DNA of 64,000 nt from Liquidambar formosana (taxonomy: Eukaryota; Streptophyta; Magnoliopsida; Saxifragales; Altingiaceae), in NCBI GenBank assembly GCA_039720395.1, contig CM077828.1:21742717-21806716 (forward strand). The letters run 5' to 3'. Position numbers and translations under genes: made by a program. A model generated the notes under the pieces. It did not search any database. It was not told where the DNA came from and saw nothing but the letters and a program-made list of their open reading frames with translations. Numbering within the stretch: the stretch's first letter is position 1; every line of letters begins with the position of its first letter. Below are positions 1 to 12,948 of this stretch, piece by piece.

Positions 1-162
1 AATTTACTTGAATATTGGGAAGTTCATAGTTCTTTTTAGGTAAATTTTATCTGGGTTTTGTTGGGTGTTTTTATTATTGAGGTTTATTTATGCTGAGATT
101 TTAAATTTATGGGGTTGTGTTTTTAGGGTTTTGTTCAGGTTTGAGCTATAGAATTTGTGGAA
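1..162 (+). other. 5' leader / intron tail of the SAM-domain gene
   Basis: T-rich sequence that ends in a plausible 3' splice site (TTTTGTTCAG, about 129-138), followed by about 24 nt to the first ATG. This suggests that a 5'UTR intron begins outside the window. Nothing coding is visible here. Confidence 0.4.
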
Positions 163-1113
163 ATGTTGGTACTAAGCATGAATTCAAAAAGGCAGAGGCG
201 CCCAAATGTTAGGCTAGGAGAGATAGGAGATGTTTCTGCAGCTTTTGCATGTGGGTCTTCTCAGAAAATTAAGGAAACTTTAGGTAATAAGAGATGGAAA
301 CTTGATTTTGGGAATTCTGAAGGTACTGAATACAATCCCATTTGTGGGTTTTCCAAGCAAAGGTCGTCTGAATTCACGGTTTCAGATCCCAGTGTCTCTC
401 CAAGGATTGCAGCTGATATGCAACAAAACAGAGAGAATAAGGACCCCAACTCTTCGAAATCTGGTTTTGAATTTGGGAGTTCAGATGAGATTGATATTAC
501 TAAGCCTAAACTGAATTTTGGAACCATAACTCGAAAGTGTAGGCTTATGAAGCGACGGGGCCAGAGCAGAAGAGGCAATTATAGTGTTTTTGGTGGTGCT
601 TGGAATTCTAAAATTAGTCCTGAAAGCAGTAGAGAAGATGAGAAAGAGTATGGAGAGAAGGAGTTTGTTGGGTTCAAATCATATGCGTGCTCAGATCTTT
701 ACCCTGTTAATGAATATAAGGATTTCTCGGATCGTGAAACTTCAGCTATGAGCAAAGAAGTATATGAGGATGATATAGATGAACCTACTTTAGATGCACA
801 ACAGCAATGCAATTCGAATGAGTTATGGAAAGAGGATGCTTGTTATGGAGTTAATAATGCCTTTCCTAAGTCTGGTGGTGGATGTACTAGTATGAGAGTA
901 GTGGGTAGTGATGTATACAGTGTTGGGAGATGGTTGGAAGAGCTAGGGTTTGGTAAGTATGCTGGTGTATTCGAAATGCATGAGGTGGATGAGGAAGCTT
1001 TGCCGTTACTTACTTTTGAAGACCTCAAAGAGATGGGTGTGCTTGCTGTTGGAACTCGAAGGAAGCTATACACTGCAATTCAACAAGTAAGAGAAGGAGG
1101 GATTTTCACTTGA
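163..1113 (+). CDS. SAM (sterile alpha motif) domain protein
   Basis: Single-exon reading frame of 316 codons. The first true ATG is at 163 (the frame is open slightly further 5' through GTG); a second in-frame ATG at 178 gives MNSKRQRRPNVRLGEIGDV, a better match to the basic start I associate with this plant family, so either may be used. Residues 1 to about 250 are polar, Ser/Lys/Glu-rich and probably disordered. Residues about 251-316 form a SAM domain: VGRWLEELGFGKY opens helix 1, LTFEDLKEMGV is the usual middle segment, and GTRRKLYTAI is the terminal helix. SAM domains mediate protein-protein or, in some cases, RNA interactions; no catalytic site is present. A GTAAGA at 1087 could act as a donor, but the frame closes properly at 1113 after it. 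The domain call is firm; the cellular role is unknown. Confidence 0.85.
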   Translation: MLVLSMNSKRQRRPNVRLGEIGDVSAAFACGSSQKIKETLGNKRWKLDFGNSEGTEYNPICGFSKQRSSEFTVSDPSVSPRIAADMQQNRENKDPNSSKSGFEFGSSDEIDITKPKLNFGTITRKCRLMKRRGQSRRGNYSVFGGAWNSKISPESSREDEKEYGEKEFVGFKSYACSDLYPVNEYKDFSDRETSAMSKEVYEDDIDEPTLDAQQQCNSNELWKEDACYGVNNAFPKSGGGCTSMRVVGSDVYSVGRWLEELGFGKYAGVFEMHEVDEEALPLLTFEDLKEMGVLAVGTRRKLYTAIQQVREGGIFT

Positions 1114-3741
1114 TATATTCCTCAACAGCACATATAAACTTGCTCCTACCAGCTCTTGTTGAGCAAAAACTCACAGATATATTTGTTAGTTTTGGAACTC
1201 TAACATGTTTTGCTCGTTCTTTGTTTTCATCAATGTGATAATATAAACTGTTCTACTCAGATTTTTGTAACTGTAGGATCTTTCTTACTGTTGTTTTCTG
1301 ACTCTTCTAATATACTAGTCTTATGATACTGTGGGTTATACGATAGACTAAACAGGGGGTTGCTTGTTCGTGACCTAAAATGACGATTCTTGTATGCTGT
1401 TAATTGGTTCTAATCTCTTGATGGATTTATTGGAAGGCATATCATCTTAATTACCATTTCATTTTAGTTAGATTGCTTGATTTTCGGAAAATCAAAGGTC
1501 ACTTTTATTGACATTTCCTTATCTGTAAGATTCAGTAAATTCTAATATCTTTAGAAAGGGTCTTTGGTTTGAAACTTGCTGCCAGATCAGGAAGTTATGT
1601 TCTAATTGAATTGTAGGTTGTTATGTGAAAAAAGACTTCCATCGAGCCCTGTTCATTGTGCTCCAAATGATGATGGGCTTGCCCAGTACTCCCAACAAGA
1701 GTTTAATAATGAACAATACCTAGAGTTATCTAAAGGGACCGTTGGTACACAAAATAAATAAAACTGTAACAGTAATGTCATGAATTTTTATGGACAATCG
1801 TTTGATGTATTGTGATATCTATTACTCATAATGTGGGGACAATACCTTGAGAAGTTTACATTCTTAAGACTTCTATAAAATATTAAATATATTGGCTTCC
1901 AGTCTTCTAGTCTTTTAGTCCACCACCACCCCTTGTTAATAAGCTACTATACTGATTGCCGGCCTCGATTGATTCTTAATCTCAAGTATTCCATGGTTTG
2001 CACCTTTCTACAAATTTTGTTTTCATGTCTGTTGCAGGGTTTCCATCAGTGTATTATGATATGAGCTTCCCCTTTAGCATCCCCGATAAGTTTTCTTTCA
2101 TTTTTCTAAATTCCAAATTTAGTACTAGTAGACCAAATAAAAAATAAAAAAATTTTCCCATTGATGGAACTAATGCTTAAATTGTTATGTGGTGTTTAAA
2201 ACTTAGATGCAACAGCAAAATTGGACAGAATTTTACTGTTTAGTGCATATTTCAGTAGAACATGTTTTCGACAAAAAATTGTCTTAAACACACTTAAGAA
2301 TCAGTAAAGCTCCTCCGTAGTGGCGCTTCTCTTCTAGTATGCTGAGTTTACTGGCTAACCACTACATCTTTCTGTATGGTGCAGTGTTCTTCCTAAGGGA
2401 GTGTGTGTCTCCTCCTCCTGTCTTTTGTACATGCATATTCTTTGCTCTTGTTTTTGTGCTCGTGATGTTGATTCTGGTTTCAAACTTTCAACCTCTGCCT
2501 TATTATTTTTATTGGCTCCACAATCTCCCTTTGTTTCCTTAATTGAAGTTTCATCTGGAGGAATGCTATGCTTTTTGATTGTCTCTGTTAGTGATTAGTG
2601 TTTAGAGATCTTGTGTCATGGTGGGATGGGGATTTTATTATTGTTATTATTTTGCGCTTTTTCAAAGTGCAAGATGAATGTTAGGGTTTATGCATTCTTT
2701 GGTAGTCAGTCGTTTATGTTTAGGGATTTTCTATTCTGATTATTAACCGAGTTCAGTTGTAAGAGCTGTTTTAAATTTTAAAGGTGGGCTCTGGTTTTCG
2801 CTGCCATGATTAGTTCTAGTATCTCTTACATATTTATGGTTCGGAAAAATAAGGGTTCTGTCTTGTGCACAAGGGAGAAAATTTTGAATTTTCTGGTAAT
2901 TTCGCCTTCTCTGAGCTGATTTTCCTAGTGGCTGTATGTGTGATTTCTACTTCAGGCAGTGTGTTAGGATGACACCATGAGTTATTCAAAACAGACTTGT
3001 GTGTTTATTGAAGTTTACCATTTGGAAAAAGAACAAGGTTTATGTGTGCATCTGAACACTCATTAAGAAACCATGAGACCAACATTTACAATGAATGGCC
3101 TGCACTGAATTCCTTATTATGCATTGTGAGGGGATGCAGCTTGCTTCCCTATTGCTGATGCTCAAAAAATAGATGAATTAATAAAAATAATAATAATAAT
3201 AATATTAAAGGCTTCTGAAATGGAAAAGGCAGTATTGATGCATTACCTAATTTCTGTTTTGTCTTATATCCAATTATCTCCATGTAGGCAATGTAGGAAC
3301 AATGTGATTTCTGCAGCACAACTCAAATCTCAATTCTAATGGGTGGCATGGGCTGGCTGGCCCATGAAATGCTTCACCTCTCACTTCACATTAATTTGTG
3401 TCCTGGCCCAGCCCAGTCCAGCCATGTCAACCTGATGAAAGGCTTCATTTTGCATGAAATCCAGCTCTCTTTGTATGCCTTCAGGCTTCAAGATCCTGAA
3501 TTTGGATAGACTTCAATGATTTGTAAGTAATAAAGTCCGAGCAGATAAACCAAAATAATGCAGTACCATTCCTATAGGTAATGTAGTGTAACCTAAACCT
3601 ACCCAACCAGATTAGGCTGTGTTGGTTTTTAAAGAAAATGAGATTTATGGCCAGCTCCTCAGTGATACTTGTATTCATCAATCCTGATTACTTTAGTCAA
3701 AGAAATTATGGCATTTTTTTCTGTCCTATTTTCCCTGAATT
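1114..3741. other. 3' flank of SAM gene, no further gene seen
   Basis: T-rich transcribed-looking sequence follows the stop codon, with candidate poly(A) signals (AATAAA-like near 1753-1761). A TAG/G acceptor-like site near 1615 may mark an alternative 3'UTR exon. From about 2300 to 3700 there are only short frames with no recognisable domain, plus an (ATA)n run near 3180-3205. Confidence 0.4.
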
Positions 3742-3750
3742 CAAGATCCA

Positions 3751-3886
3751 ATATATATATATATATATTTTTGGTAACATGGATAAAAAATTTATTACAT
3801 CAACAAATACCTAAACTACGACTCGAACCTAAGACCTCCTCCCAGCATAAGGGAGAGAAGTGCCACTAGACCACAATTCCACTGGC
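3751..3886 (-). mobile_element. tRNA-derived SINE (family 1, copy a)
   Basis: Read on the minus strand it has an A-box-like GTGGTCTAGTGG, a clear B box GGTTCGAGTC about 40 nt later, and a tail ending in a TA-rich run. It is flanked by the direct repeat CAAGATCCA at 3742-3750 and 3887-3895, which fits a SINE target-site duplication. A second, diverged copy lies at about 17905-18030. Confidence 0.7.
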
Positions 3887-3895
3887 CAAGATCCA

Positions 3896-6157
3896 GTAAA
3901 TATAGAAGGAAGCCGATTTCTTTCTTTAGAGCTCCATTTGGACCTTAGAAATTTTGGGGGAAAGGAAAATAATGATGCTTAATTTCCCTTTCCTTTCACT
4001 TGCTCTTTCCATGATCCAAACAGAGGGTAGGATCATGATATCTTTAGTAAGGATCATGATATCTTTAATAAGCAGAGAGCATTCTTGAAAATTATGAAGC
4101 CTAAAAGGCCCTAGACAAATCTTAGGTTCCAACAGGGCAGGACGTGCAATCTCTCCTGAAGTCGTGCGACTAGTAAAAAAACACATCAACTTGCTATGGG
4201 ATGATGTTGGGCTAGGCTGATACTAATACCATGGAAGTGTTTGCTGGCCCATATAGGTCCAATCCCTTTTTTTTTTTTTTTTTTTAATTTTAATTTTATT
4301 GTTTTTTTTATCCTTTTCTGTCTTTTGCTCTTGCTCTTGTTTTTATTTTCCCTTTTTGAGTGTTTTGAGTTCAAAGTACTATCAGTTTACTTTAATTTTT
4401 TGGTCATGAGGGGAATATGGATTTGCCCCACTTACCCAAAAAAAAAAAAAAAAAAAAAAAAAGGAAGAAGAAGAATGGGACTCGCCCAAGTTGTTTGTTT
4501 TGTTTTTTTTTTTTTTCATGGAAGTGTTTTAATAAAATCGGGTAACTTATGCTTCCTTCCATGCCTTCTTTATACGAGTAAACCAAATGTAAAATTCCTT
4601 TTAGACCCACCTGTATAGTGAGTACACCACATCATTTTCAGTGTGCGTCGCTTTTAAAAGATCAACTCATCTAAATAATTCATGTCAATTGATTGAAACT
4701 TATTTTCTTTGCTGTTAGCCTCACCATAATTTCAAATCATTTCATTGATCCCATGTCAAATGACTATTATCATTCAACTAAGCTGATTTTAAAAGATACA
4801 TTGCATTCAAGATCCACTCATTTTGCTTTTGTTTTTGTTTTTGACTTTTTGCCCTTTTGTTTTTGGTTTTTTTGTTTTTGTTTTTGTTTGTTTTTTTTCC
4901 CACTGTGATGATGGTCTTGGTTCTCGTGGGTTCTATGGTTGGTTTTTGAACCCTAGCGTTACATTTTTCTCCTAAGAGTGTAGTAAAAAAAAAACAGGAA
5001 TGATGACTTTAGTTATAGAATTAACTAGATAGAGTCAGACATAGTCTTCCAATTCTGTGCTTTGTCAACCTAATTAATGTTATCAAAATCGGTTTGTAAT
5101 GCTTTTGAGGTGTAACATCAAGCATTGATGATTAATTCAAGATTTTCTAAAGATGCCCTTGCTATTCTACTTACTAAGTCTTTCACATCATTATCATTGA
5201 ATGATTGCACCTATCCACAAAACATGCATGTGGAGAGATAGTAGCTGCAATGTTATCTGGGACTTTCTTACACCTTTTTTCTTTTTTCTTTTTTGATAAG
5301 CAAGTGAGAATATATTAAAAAGAAAACCCAGATCAAATCCAAACGGGACTTTGTTACACCCAGGGCCAAGCCAGAAAACTACTTCAGGTGAGGCAAGTTT
5401 TTGTAATTTATTACGTTTTAGTGATCCATTTTTAACTTAATACCATAAAAAGGATTTGCATGTCACTTATTACAAATTGACTATATATCTACTGCAAAAT
5501 GACTACTAATTTCCTTTACTTGGTATTAATTTGGGAAATGATCATCAAAAGAGCAAAATTTTTAGATTTTTAGATTTTTTTGGGGAAATTTTTACACTTA
5601 AAACTACTCTCTCTCTCTCTCCCTTCCTCTCAACTGTGCACCTTACCCCATAGGATTGTCTTTTCCAAACCTTCAATCTATATAGCAAGATTGAGTTTTG
5701 AAACCCTAACTTACCCTACGGCTACAAGGTCGGTGGTTAATTTATCTCCATTTATTCAAGGTTTTGGATATGTAGGCGAGGCTTATGACCACAATACTAT
5801 GACCCTAACACACATTGATTTAATGGTTTAGCGATGGCTTATTATGTTATGATTTCATCCATGTGGTAGATCACTATACATTGATTAATTTTGCTCCTAC
5901 CAGCATATATGGCTATTAAAAGTTCAATTAATATCTAATGGTTGTGATTAGCTGTTGAATAGCCCATGTCGCCCTACTGCATGTGCAGACATTGATACAT
6001 CAATTTGGGTGTCTGGTCTTGATCATTATTGAGGTGTCGTGTTGTGTGTCTCAAAAATGTAATTCATTGTGAATAAGTCGTTAATTTAGTAGATTAATAA
6101 AAAAATCATCATCCATTTTGACGTTTCATTATTCCAATATCGTAAGAACTCCGTATG
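3896..6157. other. Intergenic, homopolymer-rich
   Basis: Contains a long T run (about 4268-4285) and an A run (about 4438-4462), repeated GTTTTT motifs (4826-4895) and a CT run (5609-5622). Short frames here are low-complexity translations. No gene found. Confidence 0.5.
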
Positions 6158-6167
6158 TAATTATACT

Positions 6168-6350
6168 TTTTTTTTTTTTTGCCAAATGAAGGGTATCCTA
6201 GGTCATTAGGTTCAGATTAATCCCTCTGTGATGCACAAACCATGCACTTCGCAAACTTATGCATCCAATAGTGAGGAAACGGAGATTCAAACTCGGTACT
6301 TATGGTTCTTGAACTGCAATCCTTTACTATCTGAGCTACACTCGCAAGTT
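6168..6350 (-). mobile_element. tRNA-derived SINE (family 2)
   Basis: On the minus strand it begins with a tRNA-like GTAGCTCAGATAGTAAAG (A box) and carries a B-box-like GAGTTTGAATCTCC about 45 nt downstream. Its 3' end is the poly(T) at 6168-6180 on the plus strand. It is bounded by a perfect 10-bp direct repeat TAATTATACT at 6158-6167 and 6351-6360. Boxes, tail and target duplication together make this a secure SINE. Confidence 0.78.
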
Positions 6351-6360
6351 TAATTATACT

Positions 6361-7777
6361 CTTCTTTGAATTGTAGTAGCTAGAAAATGAATGCATATAT
6401 AATTTTGAAAATATGTTTTGATTCTTACAACTTAGTTGTTGCTCTTTGTTTTAATTTATCATATTTTTTTATTATTATTAATTTGTTTGTTTAGGCGTTT
6501 TCTTTGGTAGATATGCTGGGTATAAATCCAATTATTAGGTTAGCCAAGTTGTGGTTGCTGTGGACCCCAGGGGTTGGCATGAAGTGCCCCCAATCCAATT
6601 CCAACTCAATTAAAGACAGTCTCATTCTGAACTTTGTTGGAGCTTAATCCTTTATTCATTTATTTAGGTCTCTTAGAGCACTTGATTATTTTTCACATAC
6701 AAGTGCAGTTTCCATTCTACACGCATGCACAAATAATTACCGAGACAAATCCTTGGTTGTGACTTCATTACCGAGATGATTTGAACTCAAGATCTTTACT
6801 TTATGAAGTGTGCTCCCAAGTCCTGACCATATCTTCTACTCGTTACCCGTTAAGAAGAAATTAAGCCTAATAAGATTTTATATAATATAGATCAGGTCTT
6901 ATCAACACGTTACACGTATTGGATTTTCTTATATCAAAACCATGTATTGAGAATTGAACCCTATATATAAGTGAGTTGTATTGTACAACCCACACATATA
7001 TGGGATATAACATATTCTCAATATATCTATTGATGTAAATTATATCAACACATTCTTATAAGACTGGAGGGATCCCCAAGAGTTGAAGATGGTGCAACCA
7101 CTTTCATGGGCAACCGTTGGGTCATTATAACATGCACTAATGGCATACATCAATGGCCACTTCCATTCGTGGCATTGAAGCACTTTGATGGTAGTGTCAA
7201 GTGCTTGATAAGGAGAGACATCCATCATCAATTCATCATAATCAGTTCCATCACAATAATAATAGGTAAAAATTGGGTCCTCCCTTGAAACTTGTAATGT
7301 GTGCCTAGTCACTGACATAGGTAGAAATTGGGCCCTTCATTGAAATTTAAAATGTACCGTCTCTAAGCATAACGAAGGAAAGTTCTCCCTTTCTTTTTTA
7401 TTTTTTATTTCTATTATGACGTGGAAACGTTGGGGCAAATCCCGAGGCAATATAATATCTTACAACTCATATAAACCTAATAAATTTAAAAGTCATGGAA
7501 TCATAAAACCTTGTGTGAGATATTATAGAGAAACAAGAAAAATGTATTTGTTTCTCTATAATATCTTACAATCCTTCAAATTCTACCTTCTTTTGTACCT
7601 TACCTTTGAAGTGAAATTGAGTTAGTTATCATGAGGTTTTGTCATGAGGTTTTTCTCTGTCACTTTTTCCTGACAAAGGAAATTAGTGGTCAATTTGTAG
7701 CAAGTTGACAGTCAATTTGTAACAAGTTGATAGGCAAATACCATTTGTTGAGGTATGTCAATTTACATTTGAATCAA
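6361..7777. other. Intergenic; inverted-repeat remnant and one orphan frame
   Basis: Around 6890-7065 an imperfect inverted repeat (TTATATCAAAACCATGTATT against TTGATGTAAATTATATCAAC) resembles the element at 27234-27376. A minus-strand frame at 7040-7318 (92 codons) has no recognisable domain and is probably not a gene, although its middle part has a fairly balanced composition. Nothing else seen. Confidence 0.35.
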
Positions 7778-7999
7778 ACCCTAAAGGATAGACTGAGTGG
7801 TCATGGAGTCTCTTGCCAAACAAGAGGTTTTGGGTTCAACTCTCACTAATCCCCTTCAGGGTCACTCCCAATGAACTGTCCTGCAATTGCCTAATGCATG
7901 CAGGATAAGGGGATTGCATGTGTTCAACAAGATCAGTCTAGTGTACGATCATTTCAAAACCTTCTGATATAAAAAATAAATAAATAAATAATAAATAAT
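7778..7999 (+). mobile_element. tRNA-derived SINE (family 3, copy a)
   Basis: Plus-strand copy. It has an A box region GACTGAGTGGTC, the segment TCTTGCCAAACAAGAG, a B box GGGTTCAACTCTC, and a TAAATAAATAAATAA tail. The same order of motifs (CCGAGTGGTC, TCTTGCCAAGCAAGAG, GGGTTCAACACTC, and CTCCTGATAT before the tail) is seen in reverse at 56912-57116, so the two are members of one family. No clean target duplication was found for this copy. Confidence 0.65.
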
Positions 8000-8657
8000 G
8001 ACAGAAGTATGTTTGGATAATATTTATAGAAAAGAAAATAAAGCAATAGACTTTCTAACTAATTTGGGTCATAAGTTGAAAGTTAGAAACATTAATTAGT
8101 ATCTCTTGGAATTTTGATTTCCGACCAACTTGTTAAAAATCTTATGGGAAGATATGATTGATAGGTATTGATCGAAATTGTGTTGATTTTCATTCTTGCC
8201 CGAAAAACAAAAGAACAAATAGGGTATAGTAGTGGCACTTATTTCTCGATTAGCTCCACACGATGCAAATAATTGAAAAAGTTTTAACCAAAGTCCTTCA
8301 ACATTAAACATGCCTCAAGGAGTGGTAATGCCACATTGGATGGTCCAAGCAAGATGTAAGTGGTGACATCATGAAATGCATATTACAGCATTATGTCATT
8401 TTCAAACGTTTATATATATCCACTTCCACCCTAAATTAATTAATCTTTCTTCCCTCCTAGGCTAAGGCATCATTTCCTAATTATAAATGATAACAGCATG
8501 ACCCTTTCCCTTTCGAAGCACATTTTTTTTCCATAATTAATCTTTTGAATGAGGTCCACCTCATCCCCCAAAAGAAACAAAAAAACTTGAGTGTGATTAA
8601 TTACTAGCGAAGGATCTCTTTGAGGGTCTAAATGGAAATTAAATAATTCAATGTATT
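8000..8657. other. Intergenic, nothing recognised
   Basis: AT-rich sequence with one 71-codon minus-strand frame (8096-8311) of no recognisable family. Confidence 0.4.
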
Positions 8658-9019
8658 GGGTAAATTGTAGAAAATCCTCTTGAAATATAGGGGGGTCAGC
8701 AGATAACCTCTCTTATGTTTTAATTTTACTAATGTGCCTCCTTATGTTTTAATTTTTGGCAATATGTCTCACCATCACTCGCTGTTAATGAAAATTGACG
8801 AAAATTAGTCACGTGGCTACGCGCGTAATACCATTAACGGACCCATGTTATCCAAAATTGTTAGAACCCTCGCCGAAATCATGTCTAATTAGGGTGACCG
8901 TCGATAATTGGTTTTGTCTTCTAATTGAACTAAGGTGCCAACATTGACAAAATTAAAACATAAAGGGGGATTATCTGCTAACCCTCCCATACTTTAGGGG
9001 GTTTTTCTGTAATTTACCC
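8658..9019. mobile_element. MITE with about 70-bp terminal inverted repeats
   Basis: The left end GGGTAAATTGTAGAAAATCC and the right end (reverse complement GGGTAAATTACAGAAAAACC) pair over roughly 70 bp; the arms share AGCAGATAA and TTATGTTTTAATTTT. The flanks CAATGTATT and CAGTATATT match at 7 of 9 positions, which fits a decayed 9-bp target duplication and suggests a Mutator-like MITE. No coding capacity. Confidence 0.65.
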
Positions 9020-9372
9020 CAGTATATTTTATATGGTATTAAAAGCACAAATCTATCATATCGAATCGGAAAATTCAAGAAAATGATAGCTATCATCTCC
9101 AATAAGATAAATTTAGAATAATTGCATTTCATGAGCTTTTAAAAATTAATCTGGCCTACAACATCAACTATAGGGATGATTCTGACTTTTTAAAATATTC
9201 TAATTCTAAATGATAAATTTATACCTTCAATATTATCTAAAACATATCGAATTATTAATTTTTATTTGGACACTCAAAATGGACTTTAAAATATCATATT
9301 TTTGTTTATAGGTGTTCAAAGGTATATGTATATGTACACATACCTTGTGCTGCTCATTCACAAAACAATAAT

Positions 9373-10043
9373 TAGGAGTGTTCGTGGTTCGGTTTTAGGG
9401 TAGATTTTGAACCAAACCATTATACTTCGGTTTTTCTTTTCTCAAACCAAAACCAAACCATACTAGTAACCAAACCAACCATAAAATTTCGGTTCGGTTC
9501 GGTTCGGTTTCGGTTTTATCCTATCAAATAACAACAAATAATTAAAAATAGAAAAATGATAGGGCAAACTCTAAATAAAAACATTTTTAATAAAATCTTT
9601 ACATTAGCAACTAAAAAAAACATTAAACATTGTAGTCAAAATGGAAAAGTATTAACTTATGTCAATCCAAGTTCAAATCTCCAATTTAATATGTGTCAAT
9701 ATGTCACACAACAATAATAGCTAGTTTAATACATGTCAATCTAATAAAAAAAAACATTAAGAAAATTTATAATCTATTACCTATTATGCCCTTATTAGAA
9801 TAGAAAATTTACAAACTAAGTTTAATATATAATATATATAAAATTATATATATTTATATTATATTTTTTTGGTTTGGTTTGGTTTTGTTTTTTAAACATG
9901 AAAACCAAAACCAAACCAATTTAATTCGATTTTCTAAAATTAAAACTAAAACCAAACCTAAGGACAAAAAAACCAAATCAGACTGACCGATTTAGTTTGG
10001 TTGGATTTGGCTTTCGGCTTTAAGCTAAATCATGAACACCCTA
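9373..10043. mobile_element. hAT-type MITE (copy 1, GGTTCGGTT-rich)
   Basis: Begins TAGGAGTGTTCGTGG and ends with the complement of TAGGGTGTTCATGAT. Flanking 8-mers ACAATAAT and ACAATAAC match at 7 of 8, the duplication length of hAT elements. The subterminal regions are packed with GGTTCGGTT/AACCAAACC motifs, the interior is AT-rich, and there is no transposase frame. Related ends occur at 12949-13590 and 14569-15201. Confidence 0.75.
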
Positions 10044-10420
10044 ACAATAACCCACATCCTGTAAGTGATTGTATGATACAGAGCTGTACGTGTGGCATTC
10101 ACATACATGCTCGTGACTAGATCTCTAGGTTTTTTATATATTTATGTAAATGAGGCTAATTATAACATCTATCAAGATATCTGTTTCCAGGGCCCTAGGG
10201 TAGCCCTCTAGGATAGGGAATCCCAAGTCTTGGTGGGACCCATGAAAGAATAGAAACACTGCGTGCCCATTATCATTGCGCTGTTAAACATGATTACAAT
10301 GACTAAACCCGACATTAACAGTGTGCGCTGTAGAAATTCGGCCAAGTAAACAATATATTAAGCTTTAGGATTAGTTGTGGGGTGAGAGTGATGGATATGA
10401 CAGTGTGTTGTGTTGTGTAG

Positions 10421-10457
<37 letters not shown>

Positions 10458-10764
10458 GAAAGGGTTTATTGAGATGTATATGTAGCGATTGTATCAAATT
10501 GGACGTGACCACGATATCTTAGGCAGGGGCTCCTCTAGGTTCTCTCTAGGCTCCTAGTCTCTATCTTCGATTAACATCAAAGCTTGAAGGACCTACACAA
10601 GAATACAATGAAATATCATTTTGTTTTTGTTGTCATCTGGCAGGTGGGGACCAATTGGGGACAAGCTGTGTGTCCATTAGCTCATTACAATCATATCACC
10701 ATCCATTTCTTTGTATGTATTCTCTCTCTCTCTCTCTCTCATACACACACATATATATATATAT

Positions 10765-10805
<41 letters not shown>

Positions 10806-12948
10806 CTAAAAGTCCTTTCTATGCCTATCAATTGTAATTTGTGAATAATGGAATGGGGAGAAACTCAGTTGAACAAAGAATTAATGTGAGATTTTGGTTC
10901 GTATATTGAATTATATGTTTTGCTTGTAATATGCACCAAGAAGACACTTACATGATAGTCCATGCTTATAAAAATAATGAAGGACACATAGACACTTATG
11001 TATGAAAAATAATTGAACTCACATTACATATGTATATCTGCAAAAACAAAAGACAAATCAAAAATAATAACGAATCGTCATACTAGTCAAACTTTATATA
11101 TAAACTGAAATATAAGATTTTAAATATTCATCTCCAGCATTTTTTTCCTCCAATAGCCAAGCAAATCATTCCAAGCATGTGTTGATATTTAATTAAAAAT
11201 ATAGTAATTTCTCAACAAAAAAAAAAAAAAAAAAAAAAGAAGAAGAAAGAAGAAGAGGAAGAATAGAATTTAAAATATGTTATGTATAGCATCTGAAGGT
11301 ACATATTCATCTTTCAAAGTAGGAGCACATCATCATGACCAATTATAATTTTTTTATAACATTTTGATTTCCTACTGCAGGCCCCTTTATTTATAATTAG
11401 CAGCCATGCATGCAAAATGTTGGATATTTGAACGGATATAGTTTGATAATAATAATAATAATAATAAAAGCATTAAATCAAAAGGTTATGTGTGATTTGT
11501 ATCATATATAGATAAGATCGGAAATATTAAATATATATATATATATATATAATAATGTATGTGTATATGAGATAAGGGGCCCAAATTGTTGAATTCCAAA
11601 AGCGCCCGATATGACGTGTTGAAGACTTGAAGCAGTAGGCAGAGGAGAAATAATACAAAGAGTTTGGGGGGCCACAGGGCTGATCAAATTCTACCCAAGC
11701 CACACACCACCACAGACATTCTCAATTAATTCTAAAATAATCAAACCTTAGATCCTCACTGTAAAATACAATATATAAAGGAGCTTTGCACTATATATAA
11801 CCCAAATAGCTAGCAAACTATTATTAGCTCATGTGTGTGCTTCCCTCCACCCTAAGTCTTTAGGGAACATGATCCAATATAGATTTTTGTATCATATTTT
11901 TTGTATTATTTTTTTATTGATTTCTATAGTACTCTTGTGACATTTTCCACATTGGAAAATATTTAAATAATTCATTTTATTTTATTTTATAAGTTTGTTG
12001 GGTTGGGCTAGTAGCATCCAGTTAAGTGTGGGGTAGCCCCAAGTCCCCAACCTCAATGCCCTTGGTAAATGTGCATGTGTGTATATATATATATATATAT
12101 ATATTATATGCTAGTGGATGACCATGTGAGAACGGATGCATGGTTTTTAATTTGTTAATTTTAGTGAGCTTTTTTCGGCCTGATTCCATTTTAGTGTTTC
12201 TATTTTTTTATTTTGCCAAGCAACGAGGTGTTCGAATTATTAGAGTTCGATTAATTCCTGTTCTCCATGGGGGCTATCGTCTCATGAGATCGTTTAACGT
12301 TCAGGTTGTAGTTGATCAAGAGAGATTAACTGATTTTAAACTTGAAATATCTGAATTTACACAATTCACCTCTTTGTCGCCAAATCAACTTTCGTTGGTT
12401 GATTCCGTTCTTATTAAATTCACTAAATTTATGCGGCCTGAATTTTTAATTATTATTTGGTCAGACTACTCCAAAATCCAAAATTTATTAAAATTTCTAC
12501 TATTATAAGATTGGATGATGACCTTAATAAGGAATCAATTAGGTGGACATTGATTCTTCACCCACGTGTCAAGAAACCAAAGGTTCAGAATTTGACTTTG
12601 TGGAACGGGCGATGTTTACTCTCTTCCCTCCCTCGAGGGACACCCCAACCATTGCACGATGCAAAACCAATTTTTGCATGTATTGTAAGAAACTCTTAAC
12701 CAATCCTAAATCCTACTCCATCGTTTATATTGTGTTTGGTTGGTGTTATCCCGATCAGTACTATCAATGCATGAGTTTAGAAAAACTTTCAATGGTGTAA
12801 TAAGGATTTTTTGCTTTTGTTTTTATTTTTTACTTAGAGTGGGTATTCCCATCTTTTTGGGATGGCATTCATTTTACGAGTGTTGAATAATTATCAGGCA
12901 TAATAATCCCAAAGAAATCATTGTGAAAATGGAATAATATCCCCCATC
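10044..12948. other. Intergenic, microsatellite cluster
   Basis: Simple repeats: (GT)n at about 10423-10455, (CT)n at 10719-10740, AC/TA runs at 10743-10802, A/GAA run at 11216-11250, (ATA)n at 11448-11467, (TA)n at 11530-11550 and 12082-12104. The frames at 12140-12800 show no known domain and I do not call them genes. Confidence 0.5.

Noticed and set aside
157..162. Start of the SAM protein at 157
   Set aside because: The codon at 157 is GTG; the first ATG in this frame is at 163.
7040..7318. 92-codon minus-strand frame
   Set aside because: Reads somewhat like protein, but no family was recognised and it abuts a repeat remnant; too weak to call a gene.
12140..12800. Cluster of three plus-strand frames up to 122 codons
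   Set aside because: No domain, mutually overlapping frames and AT-driven composition.
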